Source of the DNA: Stenotrophomonas sp. BIO128-Bstrain
GTDB taxonomy: Bacteria; Pseudomonadota; Gammaproteobacteria; Xanthomonadales; Xanthomonadaceae
DNA length: 64,000 bases
Direction: 5' to 3'
Assembly: GCF_030128875.1 (NCBI RefSeq)
Contig: NZ_CP124620.1
Coordinates: 744,001 to 808,000 of the forward strand
Below the pieces are notes generated by a model. It was not told the origin of the DNA, did no database searches, and saw only the letters and a program-made list of their open reading frames with translations. A program made the position numbers and the translations under genes. Numbering within the stretch: the stretch's first letter is position 1; each line of letters starts with the position of its first letter. This document shows positions 1-9,388 of the stretch, piece after piece.

Positions 1-221
1 GCTGGGGGCACAACGGCGGCGGCAACAGTGGCCGGGGCCAGATCCTGACCTGCGATTCCAATGACCATCGCCGTCAGCGCTGCGTGGCCAATGTGCGCCG
101 CGAGGCGCGGCTGATCCGCCAGACCTCGCGCAACGCCTGCATCGAAGGCCGCACCTGGGGCTGGGACCGTACCGGGGTCTGGGTGGACGGCGGCTGCCGG
201 GCACAGTTCCAGATTTACTGA
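1..221 (+). CDS. DUF3011 domain protein, 3' part only
   Basis: The reading frame enters the window open and ends at TGA 219-221, leaving about 72 residues. The visible part carries the DUF3011 pattern: a Cys in ILTCDSNDHRRQRC, then LIRQ, a Cys in NACIEGRTWGWDR, and VWVDGGCRAQF. DUF3011 proteins are secreted, cysteine-rich and of unknown function. The N-terminus, including any signal peptide, lies outside the window. It is convergent with dxs, with a hairpin between them. Confidence 0.75.
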   Translation, partial: WGHNGGGNSGRGQILTCDSNDHRRQRCVANVRREARLIRQTSRNACIEGRTWGWDRTGVWVDGGCRAQFQIY

Positions 222-267
222 GGGCCGCTGCACAGCGCCAGGGTGCGTGATGCAGGCTGAAACGAAC

Positions 268-294
268 GAGGCCGCGTCGATCAGACGCGGCCTC
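268..294. terminator. Hairpin terminator between convergent genes
   Basis: Perfect 11-bp stem (GAGGCCGCGTC / GACGCGGCCTC) with a 5-nt loop, between the DUF3011 stop and the dxs stop. The T-runs on either side are short and broken (GGTGTTTC on +, GTTCGTTT on -), so it may act in both directions but not strongly. Confidence 0.6.
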
Positions 295-337
295 GGTGTT
301 TCTGCGGCGAGCCCACCCGACGGTGGCCGACAGCGCG

Positions 338-2248
338 TCAGCCCGCTGCGCTGAGCGCCTGGCCGCTGTTGACCAGCATTGGCCAGCGCTTGAGCACGGC
401 CTGGCGGATGCCGGCGGCATCGATGCCGGCTTCGGCCAGCAGGTCTTCGCGGCTGGCATGGTGCTGGAAGCTGTCCGGCAGGCCCAGGTGCAGGAACGGC
501 TTGAGCACGTTCTCGGCATTGAGCAGCTCGGCCACGCCGGAGCCGGCACCGCCGGCGACCACGTTGTCTTCGATGGTGACGAAGCCTTCGTGGCGCTGCG
601 CAAGGTCCAGCAGCAGGGCACGGTCCAGCGGTTTGATGAAGCGCATGTTGACCACGGTCAGGCCCAGCTCGCGGCCCACCTGTTCGGCGGCGGTCACGGT
701 GCTGCCGAAGGCGAGCAGGGCGATGCGGCTGCCCGGCAGGCGCAGCTCGGCCCTGCCGATTTCCAGCGTGGACAGGTCGGTGCCGGCCGCAACACCGGTG
801 CCGCTGCCGCGCGGGTAGCGCACCGCTGCCGGGCCGGGATGACGCAGGCCGGTGGTCAGCATCTGGCGGCACTCGGCCTCATCGGAGGGGGCCATGACCA
901 CCATGTGCGGAACGCAGCGCAGGAAGCTCAAGTCCAGGTTGCCGGCATGGGTCGCGCCATCCGGGCCGACCACACCGGCGCGGTCGATCGCGAACAGCAC
1001 ATCCAGCTCCTGCACGGCCACGTCGTGGACCAGCTGGTCGTAGGCGCGCTGCAGGAAGGTCGAGTAGATCGCCACCACCGGCTTGGCGCCCTGGGTGGCC
1101 ATGCCCGCCGCCAGGGTCACGGCGTGCTGTTCGGCGATGGCCACATCGAAGTAGCGGTCCGGGTATTCCTTGCTGAAACGCACCAGGCCAGAGCCCTCGC
1201 GCATCGCCGGGGTGATGCCCATCAGCTTCGGTTCGGCTGCGGCGGCATCGCACAGCCAGTCGCTGAAGACGTCGGTATAGGTGGGCTTCTTGGTCCCGCC
1301 CTTGGCGACCAGGCCCTTGTCCGGATCGAACGGGCCAACCGCGTGGTAACCGATCTGGTCACCTTCGGCGCGCTCGTAACCCTTGCCCTTGGTGGTCATC
1401 ACGTGCAGCAGCTTCAGGCCTTTCAGGCTCTTGAGCGTTTTCAGCGTGGCGACCAGCGCCGGCACGTCGTGGCCGTCGATCGGCCCGGTGTAATGGAAGC
1501 CCATTTCCTCGAAGAACGTGGACGGCACGAACATGCCCTTCCAGTGTTCTTCCCAGCGCTTGACGAAGCGCGCGGTCGGGTTGTGCTTCTTGTCGCCGAG
1601 GATCTTCTTGCCGCCTTCGCGCAGCGCGTTGAGCGTGCGGCTGCCGGTGGCCCGGCCGAGCATCTTGGTCAGCCCGCCGACGGCCTCGGAGATCGACATG
1701 TTGTTGTCGTTGAGGATCACCAGCAGGTTCGGTTCCTGCTCCATGCCGCCGGCGTGGTTGAGGGCCTCGTAAGCCATGCCGGCGGTCATCGCGCCATCGC
1801 CGATCACGGCCACGACCTTGCGGTCATCGCCTTCGGCCTGGCGTGCGATCGCCATGCCCAGCGCTGCGGAGATCGAGGTCGAGGAATGGCCGACGCCGAA
1901 GGTGTCGTACTCGCTTTCCTCGCGCTTGGGGAACGGCGCGACGCCATCCTTCTGCTTGACCGTGTGGATCTCGTCGCGGCGGCCGGTCAGGATCTTGTGC
2001 GGGTAGGTCTGATGGCCCACGTCCCAGACCAGCTGATCCACGGGCGTCTGATAGAGGTAGTGCAGGGCGACGGTCAATTCGATCACGCCCAGGCCGGCGC
2101 CGAAATGGCCGCCGCTCTTGCCCACCGACTCAATCAGGTAGGCACGCAGTTCATCCGCGATCGCGGGCAGTTCGGATTCATCGAACCTGCGCAGGTCATC
2201 CGGTGACTGGATGCGCGCAAGGCGGGGATAGCGGGCGGAGTCGATCAT
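338..2248 (-). CDS. dxs: 1-deoxy-D-xylulose-5-phosphate synthase
   Basis: 636 residues, the normal family length. The enzyme condenses pyruvate and glyceraldehyde 3-phosphate in a thiamine-diphosphate-dependent reaction, the first step of the MEP isoprenoid pathway, in the cytoplasm. Visible signatures are [17 protein letters not shown] near the N-terminus, [18 protein letters not shown], the ThDP motif [18 protein letters not shown] ending in NDNNMSIS, the pyrimidine-domain [17 protein letters not shown] and the transketolase C-terminal RFIKPLD. It starts at ATG 2248. The HNH endonuclease gene follows upstream on the same strand, 116 bp away. Confidence 0.98.
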   Translation of the reverse strand: MIDSARYPRLARIQSPDDLRRFDESELPAIADELRAYLIESVGKSGGHFGAGLGVIELTVALHYLYQTPVDQLVWDVGHQTYPHKILTGRRDEIHTVKQKDGVAPFPKREESEYDTFGVGHSSTSISAALGMAIARQAEGDDRKVVAVIGDGAMTAGMAYEALNHAGGMEQEPNLLVILNDNNMSISEAVGGLTKMLGRATGSRTLNALREGGKKILGDKKHNPTARFVKRWEEHWKGMFVPSTFFEEMGFHYTGPIDGHDVPALVATLKTLKSLKGLKLLHVMTTKGKGYERAEGDQIGYHAVGPFDPDKGLVAKGGTKKPTYTDVFSDWLCDAAAAEPKLMGITPAMREGSGLVRFSKEYPDRYFDVAIAEQHAVTLAAGMATQGAKPVVAIYSTFLQRAYDQLVHDVAVQELDVLFAIDRAGVVGPDGATHAGNLDLSFLRCVPHMVVMAPSDEAECRQMLTTGLRHPGPAAVRYPRGSGTGVAAGTDLSTLEIGRAELRLPGSRIALLAFGSTVTAAEQVGRELGLTVVNMRFIKPLDRALLLDLAQRHEGFVTIEDNVVAGGAGSGVAELLNAENVLKPFLHLGLPDSFQHHASREDLLAEAGIDAAGIRQAVLKRWPMLVNSGQALSAAG

Positions 2249-2364
2249 GTTTATCGCGCTTCTTCTGAGCGCCTATTTTCCCCCCCAAATGGGGGTGGGG
2301 CAAGCAAACCGCCTTTTCAGTGAGTAAACGGTGACGGCAGCTGCGACAGAACGTCGCAGCGCAC

Positions 2365-3024
2365 TCACGCGCAGAGCTTGGACCGCTTGGGCAGCTGCGC
2401 CTTCAGGAACGCCATCTGGTCGGCCAGGATGTTGCGGTTGGAGAGGATCATGTGTTCGATCCAGCTGGGCCGGTAAGGCACGGCCAGCAGCGGCATGCCG
2501 GCCTGCTGCGGGGTCCGGTTGCTCTTGCGCGAGTTGCAGTGGAAGCACGCACTGACCACGTTCTCCCACACGTCCAGGCCGCCCTTGGAGATCGGCATGA
2601 CGTGGTCGCGGGTCAGTTGCGGGCGGTTGAACTGTTGCCCGCAGTACAGGCACAGATGCGCATCGCGCGCGAACAGGGCCGGATTGGAGAGATTCGGGGT
2701 GGGGTCGATCGCACGGGAACGGGCATGCCCGCGGGCGGCGATGATCGGGTGCAGGTCCAGCCCGCTCTGCAGGCCAGTGGTGCGGCAGATGCCGCCGCGG
2801 ATGTGCAGGCAGGGGTCACCGAGGGTCCAGGCGACCGCACCGCGTGCGTAGAGGCAGGACGCGTCCTGCCAATTGATCCAGTCGAGCACGCGCCCGTGGG
2901 CGTCCAGGGCCAATAACCGTACCGAGCCGGGCCGATGCAGCGTAACGATCGGCGATACCTCGGCGACCGGGGCGGACGAGGCTCCGGTATCGATCAGACC
3001 CAAGCGTGTAGTGTCTGTCTCCAT
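2365..3024 (-). CDS. HNH endonuclease family protein
   Basis: 219 residues. The C-terminal half carries a zinc-supported HNH nuclease: LCLYCGQQF, then RDHVMPISKGG, then ENVVSACFHCNSRKSNRTP, giving the two CxxC pairs and the catalytic His. The N-terminal part (LDWINWQDASCLYARGAVAW) resembles the restriction-like HNH proteins common in Xanthomonadales. The biological substrate is unknown. The start at 3024 is preceded within 20 bp by a long palindrome that could be an operator or terminator. Confidence 0.85.
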   Translation of the reverse strand: METDTTRLGLIDTGASSAPVAEVSPIVTLHRPGSVRLLALDAHGRVLDWINWQDASCLYARGAVAWTLGDPCLHIRGGICRTTGLQSGLDLHPIIAARGHARSRAIDPTPNLSNPALFARDAHLCLYCGQQFNRPQLTRDHVMPISKGGLDVWENVVSACFHCNSRKSNRTPQQAGMPLLAVPYRPSWIEHMILSNRNILADQMAFLKAQLPKRSKLCA

Positions 3025-3042
3025 CGGGAAAACAGCTTATAC

Positions 3043-3101
3043 CCGAATCGTTACCAAATGGGTATAGGCGGCAAGCGCCTACCCATTCGGTAACGATTCG
3101 G
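3043..3101. repeat. 59-bp inverted repeat upstream of HNH gene
   Basis: The arm from 3043 (CCGAATCGTTACC then AATGGGTAT) matches the reverse complement of the arm ending at 3101 (CCATTC then GGTAACGATTCGG), with AGGCG/CGCCT continuing inward. Each arm is about 25 nt with one or two mismatches. It lies in the promoter region of the HNH gene. It could be an operator, a palindromic repeat or the 5' hairpin of a plus-strand RNA. Confidence 0.7.
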
Positions 3102-3166
3102 CCCCGGGCATTCCACCTTATCCCCGCGCCGTTGGCGCGCCCCCTTGAACATCAAGGGGGCTTTTC
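3050..3166 (+). ncRNA. Candidate small RNA ending in a strong terminator
   Basis: The only minus-strand genes nearby point away from this segment, yet it ends in a canonical plus-strand terminator: a 10-bp stem GCCCCCTTGA/TCAAGGGGGC (3139-3148/3152-3161) followed by TTTT. Upstream are two more hairpins, AGGCG/CGCCT and CGCGCC/GGCGCG, separated by C-rich single-stranded stretches (CCCATT, TATCCCC). No ORF explains the terminator. C-rich loops recall the sX13 class of Xanthomonas sRNAs, but that is only a resemblance. Confidence 0.3.
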
Positions 3167-3183
3167 TCCAGAACGTGTATCGG

Positions 3184-3275
3184 GGTGCCGACCAACGGTC
3201 GGCACCTAGCGACGATCAGGTATCGGTGCTCCGACTGGCGGTCGGCACCTGCCGACGATCAGGCGTCGGTGGTCC
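3184..3275. repeat. REP-like palindrome and tandem repeat
   Basis: GGTGCCGACC-AAC-GGTCGGCACC forms a perfect 10-bp hairpin at the left. A 36-bp unit (GGTCGGCACC, then CGACGATCAGG, then TCGGTG) occurs at 3197-3232 and again at 3240-3275 with a few changes, a 43-bp period. Palindromes with this core are abundant between genes in Stenotrophomonas. They lie beyond the 3' end of the acyl-CoA dehydrogenase gene. Confidence 0.6.
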
Positions 3276-3284
3276 GGCGACCGA

Positions 3285-5078
<1,794 letters not shown>

Positions 5079-5125
5079 CGGGGACGGTCTCGATCAGTGG
5101 CGAAGGGTGGCGGACAGCCCGCCGG

Positions 5126-5611
5126 TCAGCGCAGGACGCCGGGCAGGCCAGGGGCCTGGTTGAGCGTGCTGCGGCTGTCAATCTCGAAGGTGCGTTGCTT
5201 CTTTTCCTGCGGGGTCGCGCTCACCGAACCCTTCAGCGAATAGGCCAGGGTACGGTTGCCGGCCAGCGCGTCGGCCATCACCAGGCGCGCGCCCGAGCTC
5301 GGCTTGAGGTCGACGTTGACCACATCGGCCGACACGCCACCAATCGACAGCGCCGGCTGCAGCTGCAGCGCACCGGCGTCCTGATCGCTCACCTTGAGCT
5401 GCAGGGACACGTTGTCGAAGGTCATGGGCATGGAGCTGAAGTTCTGCAGGCGCAGCGCGACGGTCCAGCTGCCATCGGCACGCACCGTCAGTTCCTGCAC
5501 GCTGGCGGCCGGCTCGGAGACGCGTTTGACCGTCTTGTTGCAGGCGGCAAGGGTCAGGCAGGCGACGGCGATCAGGCCGATGGGCAGGGCGGAACGGAAG
5601 CGGTGGGACAT
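5126..5611 (-). CDS. Small lipoprotein, LEA type 2-like
   Basis: 161 residues when started at ATG 5611. The longer frame to 5707 has no signal peptide, while 5611 gives a clear lipoprotein signal (SALPIGLIAVACLTLAAC, lipobox LAAC) with GAGG upstream. The mature part (SVQELTVRADGSWTVALRLQNFSSMPMTFDNVSLQLKV) has the alternating beta pattern of LEA type 2 / water-stress domains, a match judged by eye. Probably outer-membrane anchored and facing the periplasm. Function unknown. Confidence 0.75.
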   Translation of the reverse strand: MSHRFRSALPIGLIAVACLTLAACNKTVKRVSEPAASVQELTVRADGSWTVALRLQNFSSMPMTFDNVSLQLKVSDQDAGALQLQPALSIGGVSADVVNVDLKPSSGARLVMADALAGNRTLAYSLKGSVSATPQEKKQRTFEIDSRSTLNQAPGLPGVLR

Positions 5612-5785
5612 GGCGCAATCCTCGGGCGGATACTGCATGGGTATGAGCATACTACGGCGTATGGTGTCCGTGCTGCTCCGGGGCAGCAGGGGGCAAGGGT
5701 AGGGCACCGGGGTGACCGGGCCACGTGCTTTTAGTCTGGGGGAACACGGCCGAGCGGCGGCGCGGCGCGTGGCCGGCGTGCCAGG

Positions 5786-6325
5786 TCAGTCCAGCGGCGC
5801 CATCACCCGCAACGGGGCCAGGTCATAGCCCATCGCCTCGGCACGCGCCTTGAGCTGCTCGAACAGGGCGGTGTCCATGCTCGGCGAACGCGAGAGGATC
5901 CACAGGTATCTGCGGTCCGGCTCGCCGACCACCGCCCACTGGTAGCCCGGATCCAGGGCGATCACCCAGTAGTCGGCCCAGACCAGCGGGACCCAGGAGA
6001 GCCAGTCCGGCACGAAGCGCACCTGCAGCCTGCCAGGGTGGCCCTCGACGGGCCGTGCCACGCCATCCGCGGCGACGCGATCGCCATCGGCCTGGCGGCA
6101 TGCGTTGTGCACGCTGATCCGGCCATCGGCGCGCAGGCTGTAGGTGGCGGTGATGTCGCCGACGCACTTCTTCTGGAACGATACCGGCAGGTGCGCGATC
6201 TCATGCCACTGGCCGGCGTAGCGGTCCATGTCCAGCGCCTCCACCGAGGTCACCGGCGCGGCCGCCCAGGCCGACCCGGTAGCGGCGAGGGCGAGCAGGG
6301 CACTGATCAGATAGCGGCTGCGCAT
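5786..6325 (-). CDS. Lipocalin family protein (Blc-like)
   Basis: 179 residues from ATG 6325; an upstream TTG would add six residues but spoil the signal peptide. The signal is SRYLISALLALAATGSAWA. Lipocalin signatures are DMDRYAGQWHEIAHLPVSFQKKCVGD (GxW), a paired Cys in HNACRQADG, and ADYWVIALDPGYQWAVVGEPDRRYLWILSRSP. Without a lipobox it would be periplasmic rather than outer-membrane bound like E. coli Blc. Such proteins bind lipids or fatty acids; the ligand here is unknown. Confidence 0.88.
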   Translation of the reverse strand: MRSRYLISALLALAATGSAWAAAPVTSVEALDMDRYAGQWHEIAHLPVSFQKKCVGDITATYSLRADGRISVHNACRQADGDRVAADGVARPVEGHPGRLQVRFVPDWLSWVPLVWADYWVIALDPGYQWAVVGEPDRRYLWILSRSPSMDTALFEQLKARAEAMGYDLAPLRVMAPLD

Positions 6326-6448
6326 TGTCGACACTCCACACAAGACGCAGCGAGCTTAGGCACAGGCAGGACGGAAATTGTGAATATTCCGTCATGCAGT
6401 GGCCGCCCCACGTCGCTGGCGTGCGCGTGGCAGCGTGCGGCACCCGCG

Positions 6449-7165
6449 CTACCGACTGTCAGCGGAGAGTTCCCGCGTGGCGTTGCCGTTCTCGTCCAGG
6501 AAGCGCACCTTGGCGTCTCCCGAGGGCGTGACCACCAGTTCGAGCCGCGGCTTTCCTTGACCATCGCGCAGGGTCAGCATGGCATCGCGCGCATCAGATT
6601 TGCCAAGGAACACGCGCTCGGTGATCGCAGGTACGCCATTCCGATGAAGTGCTTCGTCCCGCTTGGAGAAGAACGGACGGTCCAGGCCGTCGGCAACGTC
6701 ATTGAAGGTCAGCCCTGCCGAGTGTGTCCCTGCTTCGTCCACGCCCAGCAACTGCATCTGCTGGTCCTGCTGATAGCGATCAAAGGTCAGGCTCATGCCG
6801 CTGGAGGGCTTGCCGTTCTTGTCGAGCGAGCCGTTGTAGATCAGCCCGCCGTTTTCCGTGCCTTCATCGTTGAAGAACAGCATGCCTGCCATCGGGCGCG
6901 GATGCGGTTGCTCTTTGTTGTGGATGAGCACCCCGGGAAAGAGCGTGCGATTGGAGATCGCCAGTCGCAACGTCCCATCAGGTTCCTTGATGTTGATGCG
7001 CTGGGCATCGATGACGTCGAAGCTGGCGCTGCGCTGCGACGTCGCCCCCATCATCAACGCCGCCACGGCCAGGACGCCGAACCCCGCGTAGCCCAGCGTG
7101 AGTCTTCGTTGACTGCGTTTCAGCTGCGCGATCTGCGCCTGCAGCACGTCGATGCCGTTCGACAT
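6449..7165 (-). CDS. Single-pass membrane protein of unknown function
   Basis: 238 residues. A short helical N-terminus (IDVLQAQIAQLKRSQRRL) is followed by one membrane segment (TLGYAGFGVLAVAALMMGA) and an extracytoplasmic region with repeated beta-like units such as LRLAISNRT, AMLTLRDGQGKPRLELVV and RFLDENGNATREL. No family recognised. It sits alone between the lipocalin and a membrane protein gene, all on the same strand. Confidence 0.75.
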   Translation of the reverse strand: MSNGIDVLQAQIAQLKRSQRRLTLGYAGFGVLAVAALMMGATSQRSASFDVIDAQRINIKEPDGTLRLAISNRTLFPGVLIHNKEQPHPRPMAGMLFFNDEGTENGGLIYNGSLDKNGKPSSGMSLTFDRYQQDQQMQLLGVDEAGTHSAGLTFNDVADGLDRPFFSKRDEALHRNGVPAITERVFLGKSDARDAMLTLRDGQGKPRLELVVTPSGDAKVRFLDENGNATRELSADSR

Positions 7166-7291
7166 TCACTTCTCCCTGTGTGCGCGGCCATGAGGTGCGA
7201 ACAAGCGTGGCCGCAGACGCCCTGTCCGCCAGGTGAGCATGCCAGCGCGTGGCGAAGAACGGCAAGGCATGCCATTGCGTCACGCAGGACA

Positions 7292-7828
7292 TCATCCCTG
7301 GTCGCTTTGCCCGCTCTGCAATGCGCGATGGATCTCCGCATCGATCATCGCTTCGTCGTCGCGTGCGGCCCAGCGGCTGATCCTGACGATCACCAGCACC
7401 GCGGCGGCGATGAGGTAGGCGGCAGGCACGACCACCAGACTGGCGAACAGTGCGGGGGCGAGTTCGTGTGTGAGCTGCCAGTGCTTCACCACCGCCACCA
7501 GCGGAAAGATGAGCAGGCTGACGAACATGCCGATCACCAAGGTGCGGATGAAGGGGTGCATCTGGAACGCACCTTCCAGCCGCGCGCCGCGCTCGGTGGG
7601 AATGCACTGGCCGATGAAATACGGCTTGAACGAATTGGAGACGAAGGGGCGTTTCCAGCACAGGCGGATCCGTTGAGCGGAGACCTTCCCGCGCATCCCC
7701 GCGGCAGAAAGGCGAGGGCCGTGCTGGATCGACTGCCTGAGCTGCAGCACGGTCGCCTCGAGCGGGTGCGTGCTGTGGAAGACAGCATGGCGTTTGCCGA
7801 ACAGCGCGGCGAACAGAGCACGAACCAT
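7292..7828 (-). CDS. Integral membrane protein of unknown function
   Basis: 178 residues from ATG 7828, which follows an AAGGAAGGGGGG ribosome site; the frame extends further into tRNA sequence, which cannot be coding. Two or three hydrophobic segments (FIRTLVIGMFVSLLIFPLVAVV; ALFASLVVVPAAYLIAAAVLVIV) follow a basic N-terminal half of about 90 residues. No family recognised. It is the last host gene before the prophage. Confidence 0.65.
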   Translation of the reverse strand: MVRALFAALFGKRHAVFHSTHPLEATVLQLRQSIQHGPRLSAAGMRGKVSAQRIRLCWKRPFVSNSFKPYFIGQCIPTERGARLEGAFQMHPFIRTLVIGMFVSLLIFPLVAVVKHWQLTHELAPALFASLVVVPAAYLIAAAVLVIVRISRWAARDDEAMIDAEIHRALQSGQSDQG

Positions 7829-7883
7829 GTGCAGACCCCCCTTCCTTGAACGATGCGCGATGTAGCCTGGGCGAACGCCAGAC

Positions 7884-7914
7884 AAAAAAAATGACCTGCA
7901 TTTCTGCAGGTCAT
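7884..7914 (-). terminator. Original host terminator of tRNA-Phe
   Basis: Perfect 10-bp stem ATGACCTGCA/TGCAGGTCAT (7891-7900/7905-7914) followed on the minus strand by a run of seven T. It lies just past the tRNA-Phe 3' remnant, so it was the terminator of the intact tRNA gene before integration. Confidence 0.85.
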
Positions 7915-7922
7915 CTGAAATT

Positions 7923-7972
7923 GTGGTGGCCGGGGACGGAATCGAACCGCCGACACGGGGATTTTCAATCCC
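7923..7972 (-). repeat. attL: tRNA-Phe 3' remnant, 50-bp core repeat
   Basis: Identical over 50 bp to 56769-56818. It contains the tRNA-Phe 3' part (encoded CCA end, T-arm, anticodon GAA) but the 5' acceptor and D-arm are missing: after 7972 the sequence diverges (ATGCACCAG instead of CTGCTCTAC). It is the bacterial half left behind by integration of the prophage to its right. Confidence 0.95.
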
Positions 7973-7997
7973 ATGCACCAGTAGAAAAACTCTTTTA

Positions 7998-8053
7998 GAT
8001 CAAACACTTTAGTAGCCCTACTAATTCATGCCTGTAGCGCTAAGTGTTTGATC
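7998..8053. repeat. Inverted repeat beside attL
   Basis: GATCAAACACTT (7998-8009) is mirrored by AAGTGTTTGATC (8042-8053). A smaller palindrome AGTAG-CC-CTACT (8011-8022) lies between the arms. It is 25 bp from the core site, a position where excisionase, IHF or integrase arm binding would be expected. Function inferred from position only. Confidence 0.6.
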
Positions 8054-8077
8054 CATAGTGGTAGCTATCCCCCCCGC

Positions 8078-8097
8078 CCGTGCAAATCCCGTGCAAC
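8078..8097. repeat. Putative integrase arm-type site, left
   Basis: CCGTGCAAATCCCGTGCAAC is a tandem pair of CCGTGCAA with a 3-nt spacer. The same 20 bp with one change occurs at 56706-56725, just inside the other prophage end. In the circular phage the two would flank the core as P and P' arms, as expected of arm-type sites for a tyrosine integrase. Confidence 0.7.
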
Positions 8098-8263
8098 TGC
8101 TGGCGGGAGCTAGCCTGGCCGTTTAAAGGCTATAAGACGCAATAGGCCGGCTTCTCTTAACAAATTCGTCATGAATATGAACGAGAACAAGCCATCTGTC
8201 CGCGTGAAGATCGCGTAGCATTCAGCGATCGCCGTCACAAAGCTGCGGCACCGGGTGTTTTGC

Positions 8264-8278
8264 AACTATTTTTTAGTT
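8264..8278. promoter_or_regulatory. Palindrome upstream of hicA, candidate operator
   Basis: AACTA-TTTTT-TAGTT lies about 29 bp upstream of the hicA start in an otherwise gene-free stretch. HicB proteins with a ribbon-helix-helix tail usually repress their own operon by binding such palindromes. No convincing -10/-35 pair could be fixed around it. Confidence 0.4.
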
Positions 8279-8306
8279 ACACTGATTGAACTTGGAGCGC
8301 GACTGG

Positions 8307-8588
8307 ATGTCGAAGCATGACAAAACGCTGGAACGGATGCGCCGAAGGCCGCCCCCTTCGGATGTCAGTTGGGATTCGCTCACCGCGCTGCTTGGCAGCT
8401 TGGGCTACGATCAATTGAAACCCGGCAAGTCCGGCGGATCAAGGCGCAAGTTCTACAACAAAGAGAAGGACGCTTTGATTTGTTGTCATGAGCCTCATCC
8501 TCAGCCCAACGTCGACAAGGGCTGCATCGTGGATGTGGTAGATCACCTCACAACTCATGGGTTCCTGGGGAGCACAGAGAAAAAATGA
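8307..8588 (+). CDS. hicA: HicA family mRNA interferase toxin
   Basis: 93 residues from ATG 8307, chosen over an upstream TTG because GGAG lies 9 nt before it. The fold signature is SWDSLTALLGSLGYDQLKPGKSGGSRRKFYNKEKDALICCHEPHPQPNVDKGCIVDVVDHL, that of HicA double-stranded-RNA-binding-like toxins that cleave mRNA. It is the first gene of a three-gene plus-strand operon between attL and int. The stop overlaps the hicB start (ATGA). Confidence 0.88.
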   Translation: MSKHDKTLERMRRRPPPSDVSWDSLTALLGSLGYDQLKPGKSGGSRRKFYNKEKDALICCHEPHPQPNVDKGCIVDVVDHLTTHGFLGSTEKK

Positions 8589-9049
8589 ACATCATCAAGT
8601 ACGCCGGCTATGAAGGAACTGCTGAGCTGGATCTTGATAGCTTTGTCTGCCGGGGCAAGATCCTCTTCATTGATGATCTTGTGACGTATCAGGCAGACTC
8701 GCCTAAAGATATAGAGGCAGCTTTTAAAGAGGCTGTCGATGACTACGTGGCTACATGCGAAGAACTCGGCCGCGAGCCACAGAAGCCGCTGAGTGGAACC
8801 TTCAATGTCCGTATTTCTCCCGAGCTGCATAAGGCCGCGCGGGTGCGCGCTGCAGCCGACGAGACCAGTCTGAATGAAATGGTGGCTGCAGCTATTCAGT
8901 GCTACGTCATAGGCGTTGAGCACGTGGTCAACAACCACACTCACAGTCACCAGTACATCAGCGTCAACAGCTCTGAGCAGGTGTTCGATCTTTACACTTC
9001 TGCTGTAGCAAATAAGGCTTTGACAAAGGTGATTGCCGGTGTCCACTGA
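8585..9049 (+). CDS. hicB: HicB family antitoxin
   Basis: 154 residues. The N-terminal partial RNase-H-like domain (IIKYAGYEGTAELDLDSFVCRGKILFIDDLVTYQADSPKDIEAAFKEAVDDYVATCEELG) is followed by a ribbon-helix-helix DNA-binding segment (GTFNVRISPELHKAARVRAAADETSLNEMVAAAI). An extra tail of about 45 residues (GVEHVVNNHTHSHQYISV) is longer than in most HicB. It neutralises HicA and represses the operon. The 3' end overlaps the next gene by 11 bp. Confidence 0.88.
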   Translation: MNIIKYAGYEGTAELDLDSFVCRGKILFIDDLVTYQADSPKDIEAAFKEAVDDYVATCEELGREPQKPLSGTFNVRISPELHKAARVRAAADETSLNEMVAAAIQCYVIGVEHVVNNHTHSHQYISVNSSEQVFDLYTSAVANKALTKVIAGVH

Positions 9050-9332
9050 GAAGACGCAAGAGTTTGGGGACGGCCTTCCCGAAGACATGGCCACACCGAT
9101 GTACTCGGTGCAGGACCTGGGATTACTCATGGCGAGGGAGCTTGGGCTGGCACCTGGAAGATACGAAGTGGTAGTCCAGTTCAAGCTGGGGCCAATCCAG
9201 ATGAAAGAAGAGCAAACTGATAGTCCCGTACCCGCCATGGGCGTAGGCTTTGGCGCATTCGGCCTCCGGCCAAGCACTTCGGACAGCACCATGAGTATCG
9301 AAGTCCCGAAGCCAAAAAGATCTAAGAAGTGA
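9039..9332 (+). CDS. Unknown third gene of the hicAB operon
   Basis: 97 residues from GTG 9039, with AAGG 9 nt upstream and an overlap with the hicB stop that implies coupled translation. The middle (SVQDLGLLMARELGLAPGRYEVVVQFKLGPIQM) looks globular; the C-terminus is basic (VPKPKRSKK). No family recognised. Its fixed place behind the antitoxin suggests a role with HicAB or in lysogenic maintenance, but that is inference. Confidence 0.65.
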   Translation: MSTEKTQEFGDGLPEDMATPMYSVQDLGLLMARELGLAPGRYEVVVQFKLGPIQMKEEQTDSPVPAMGVGFGAFGLRPSTSDSTMSIEVPKPKRSKK

Positions 9333-9361
9333 AAAAAGCCCCGCGATTGCGGGGCTTTTTT
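9332..9361. terminator. Bidirectional terminator between hicAB and int
   Basis: AAAAAAGCCCCGC-GATT-GCGGGGCTTTTTT is a perfect symmetric hairpin with A/T runs on both sides. It can stop the hic operon (+) and the integrase transcript (-), which converge here. Confidence 0.95.
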
Positions 9362-9388
9362 ACGTCTCCATATTCTCTCAGCCAAAGG

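Noticed and set aside
296..2206. 636-codon plus-strand ORF opposite dxs
   Set aside because: It is the antisense shadow of dxs, with a biased Gly/His/Gln/Arg composition and no domain. Such long shadows are expected at this GC content.
7923..8007. Coding extension of the 7292-7828 gene through attL
   Set aside because: The frame is open through the tRNA remnant, but that sequence is tRNA, and ATG 7828 has a proper ribosome site.
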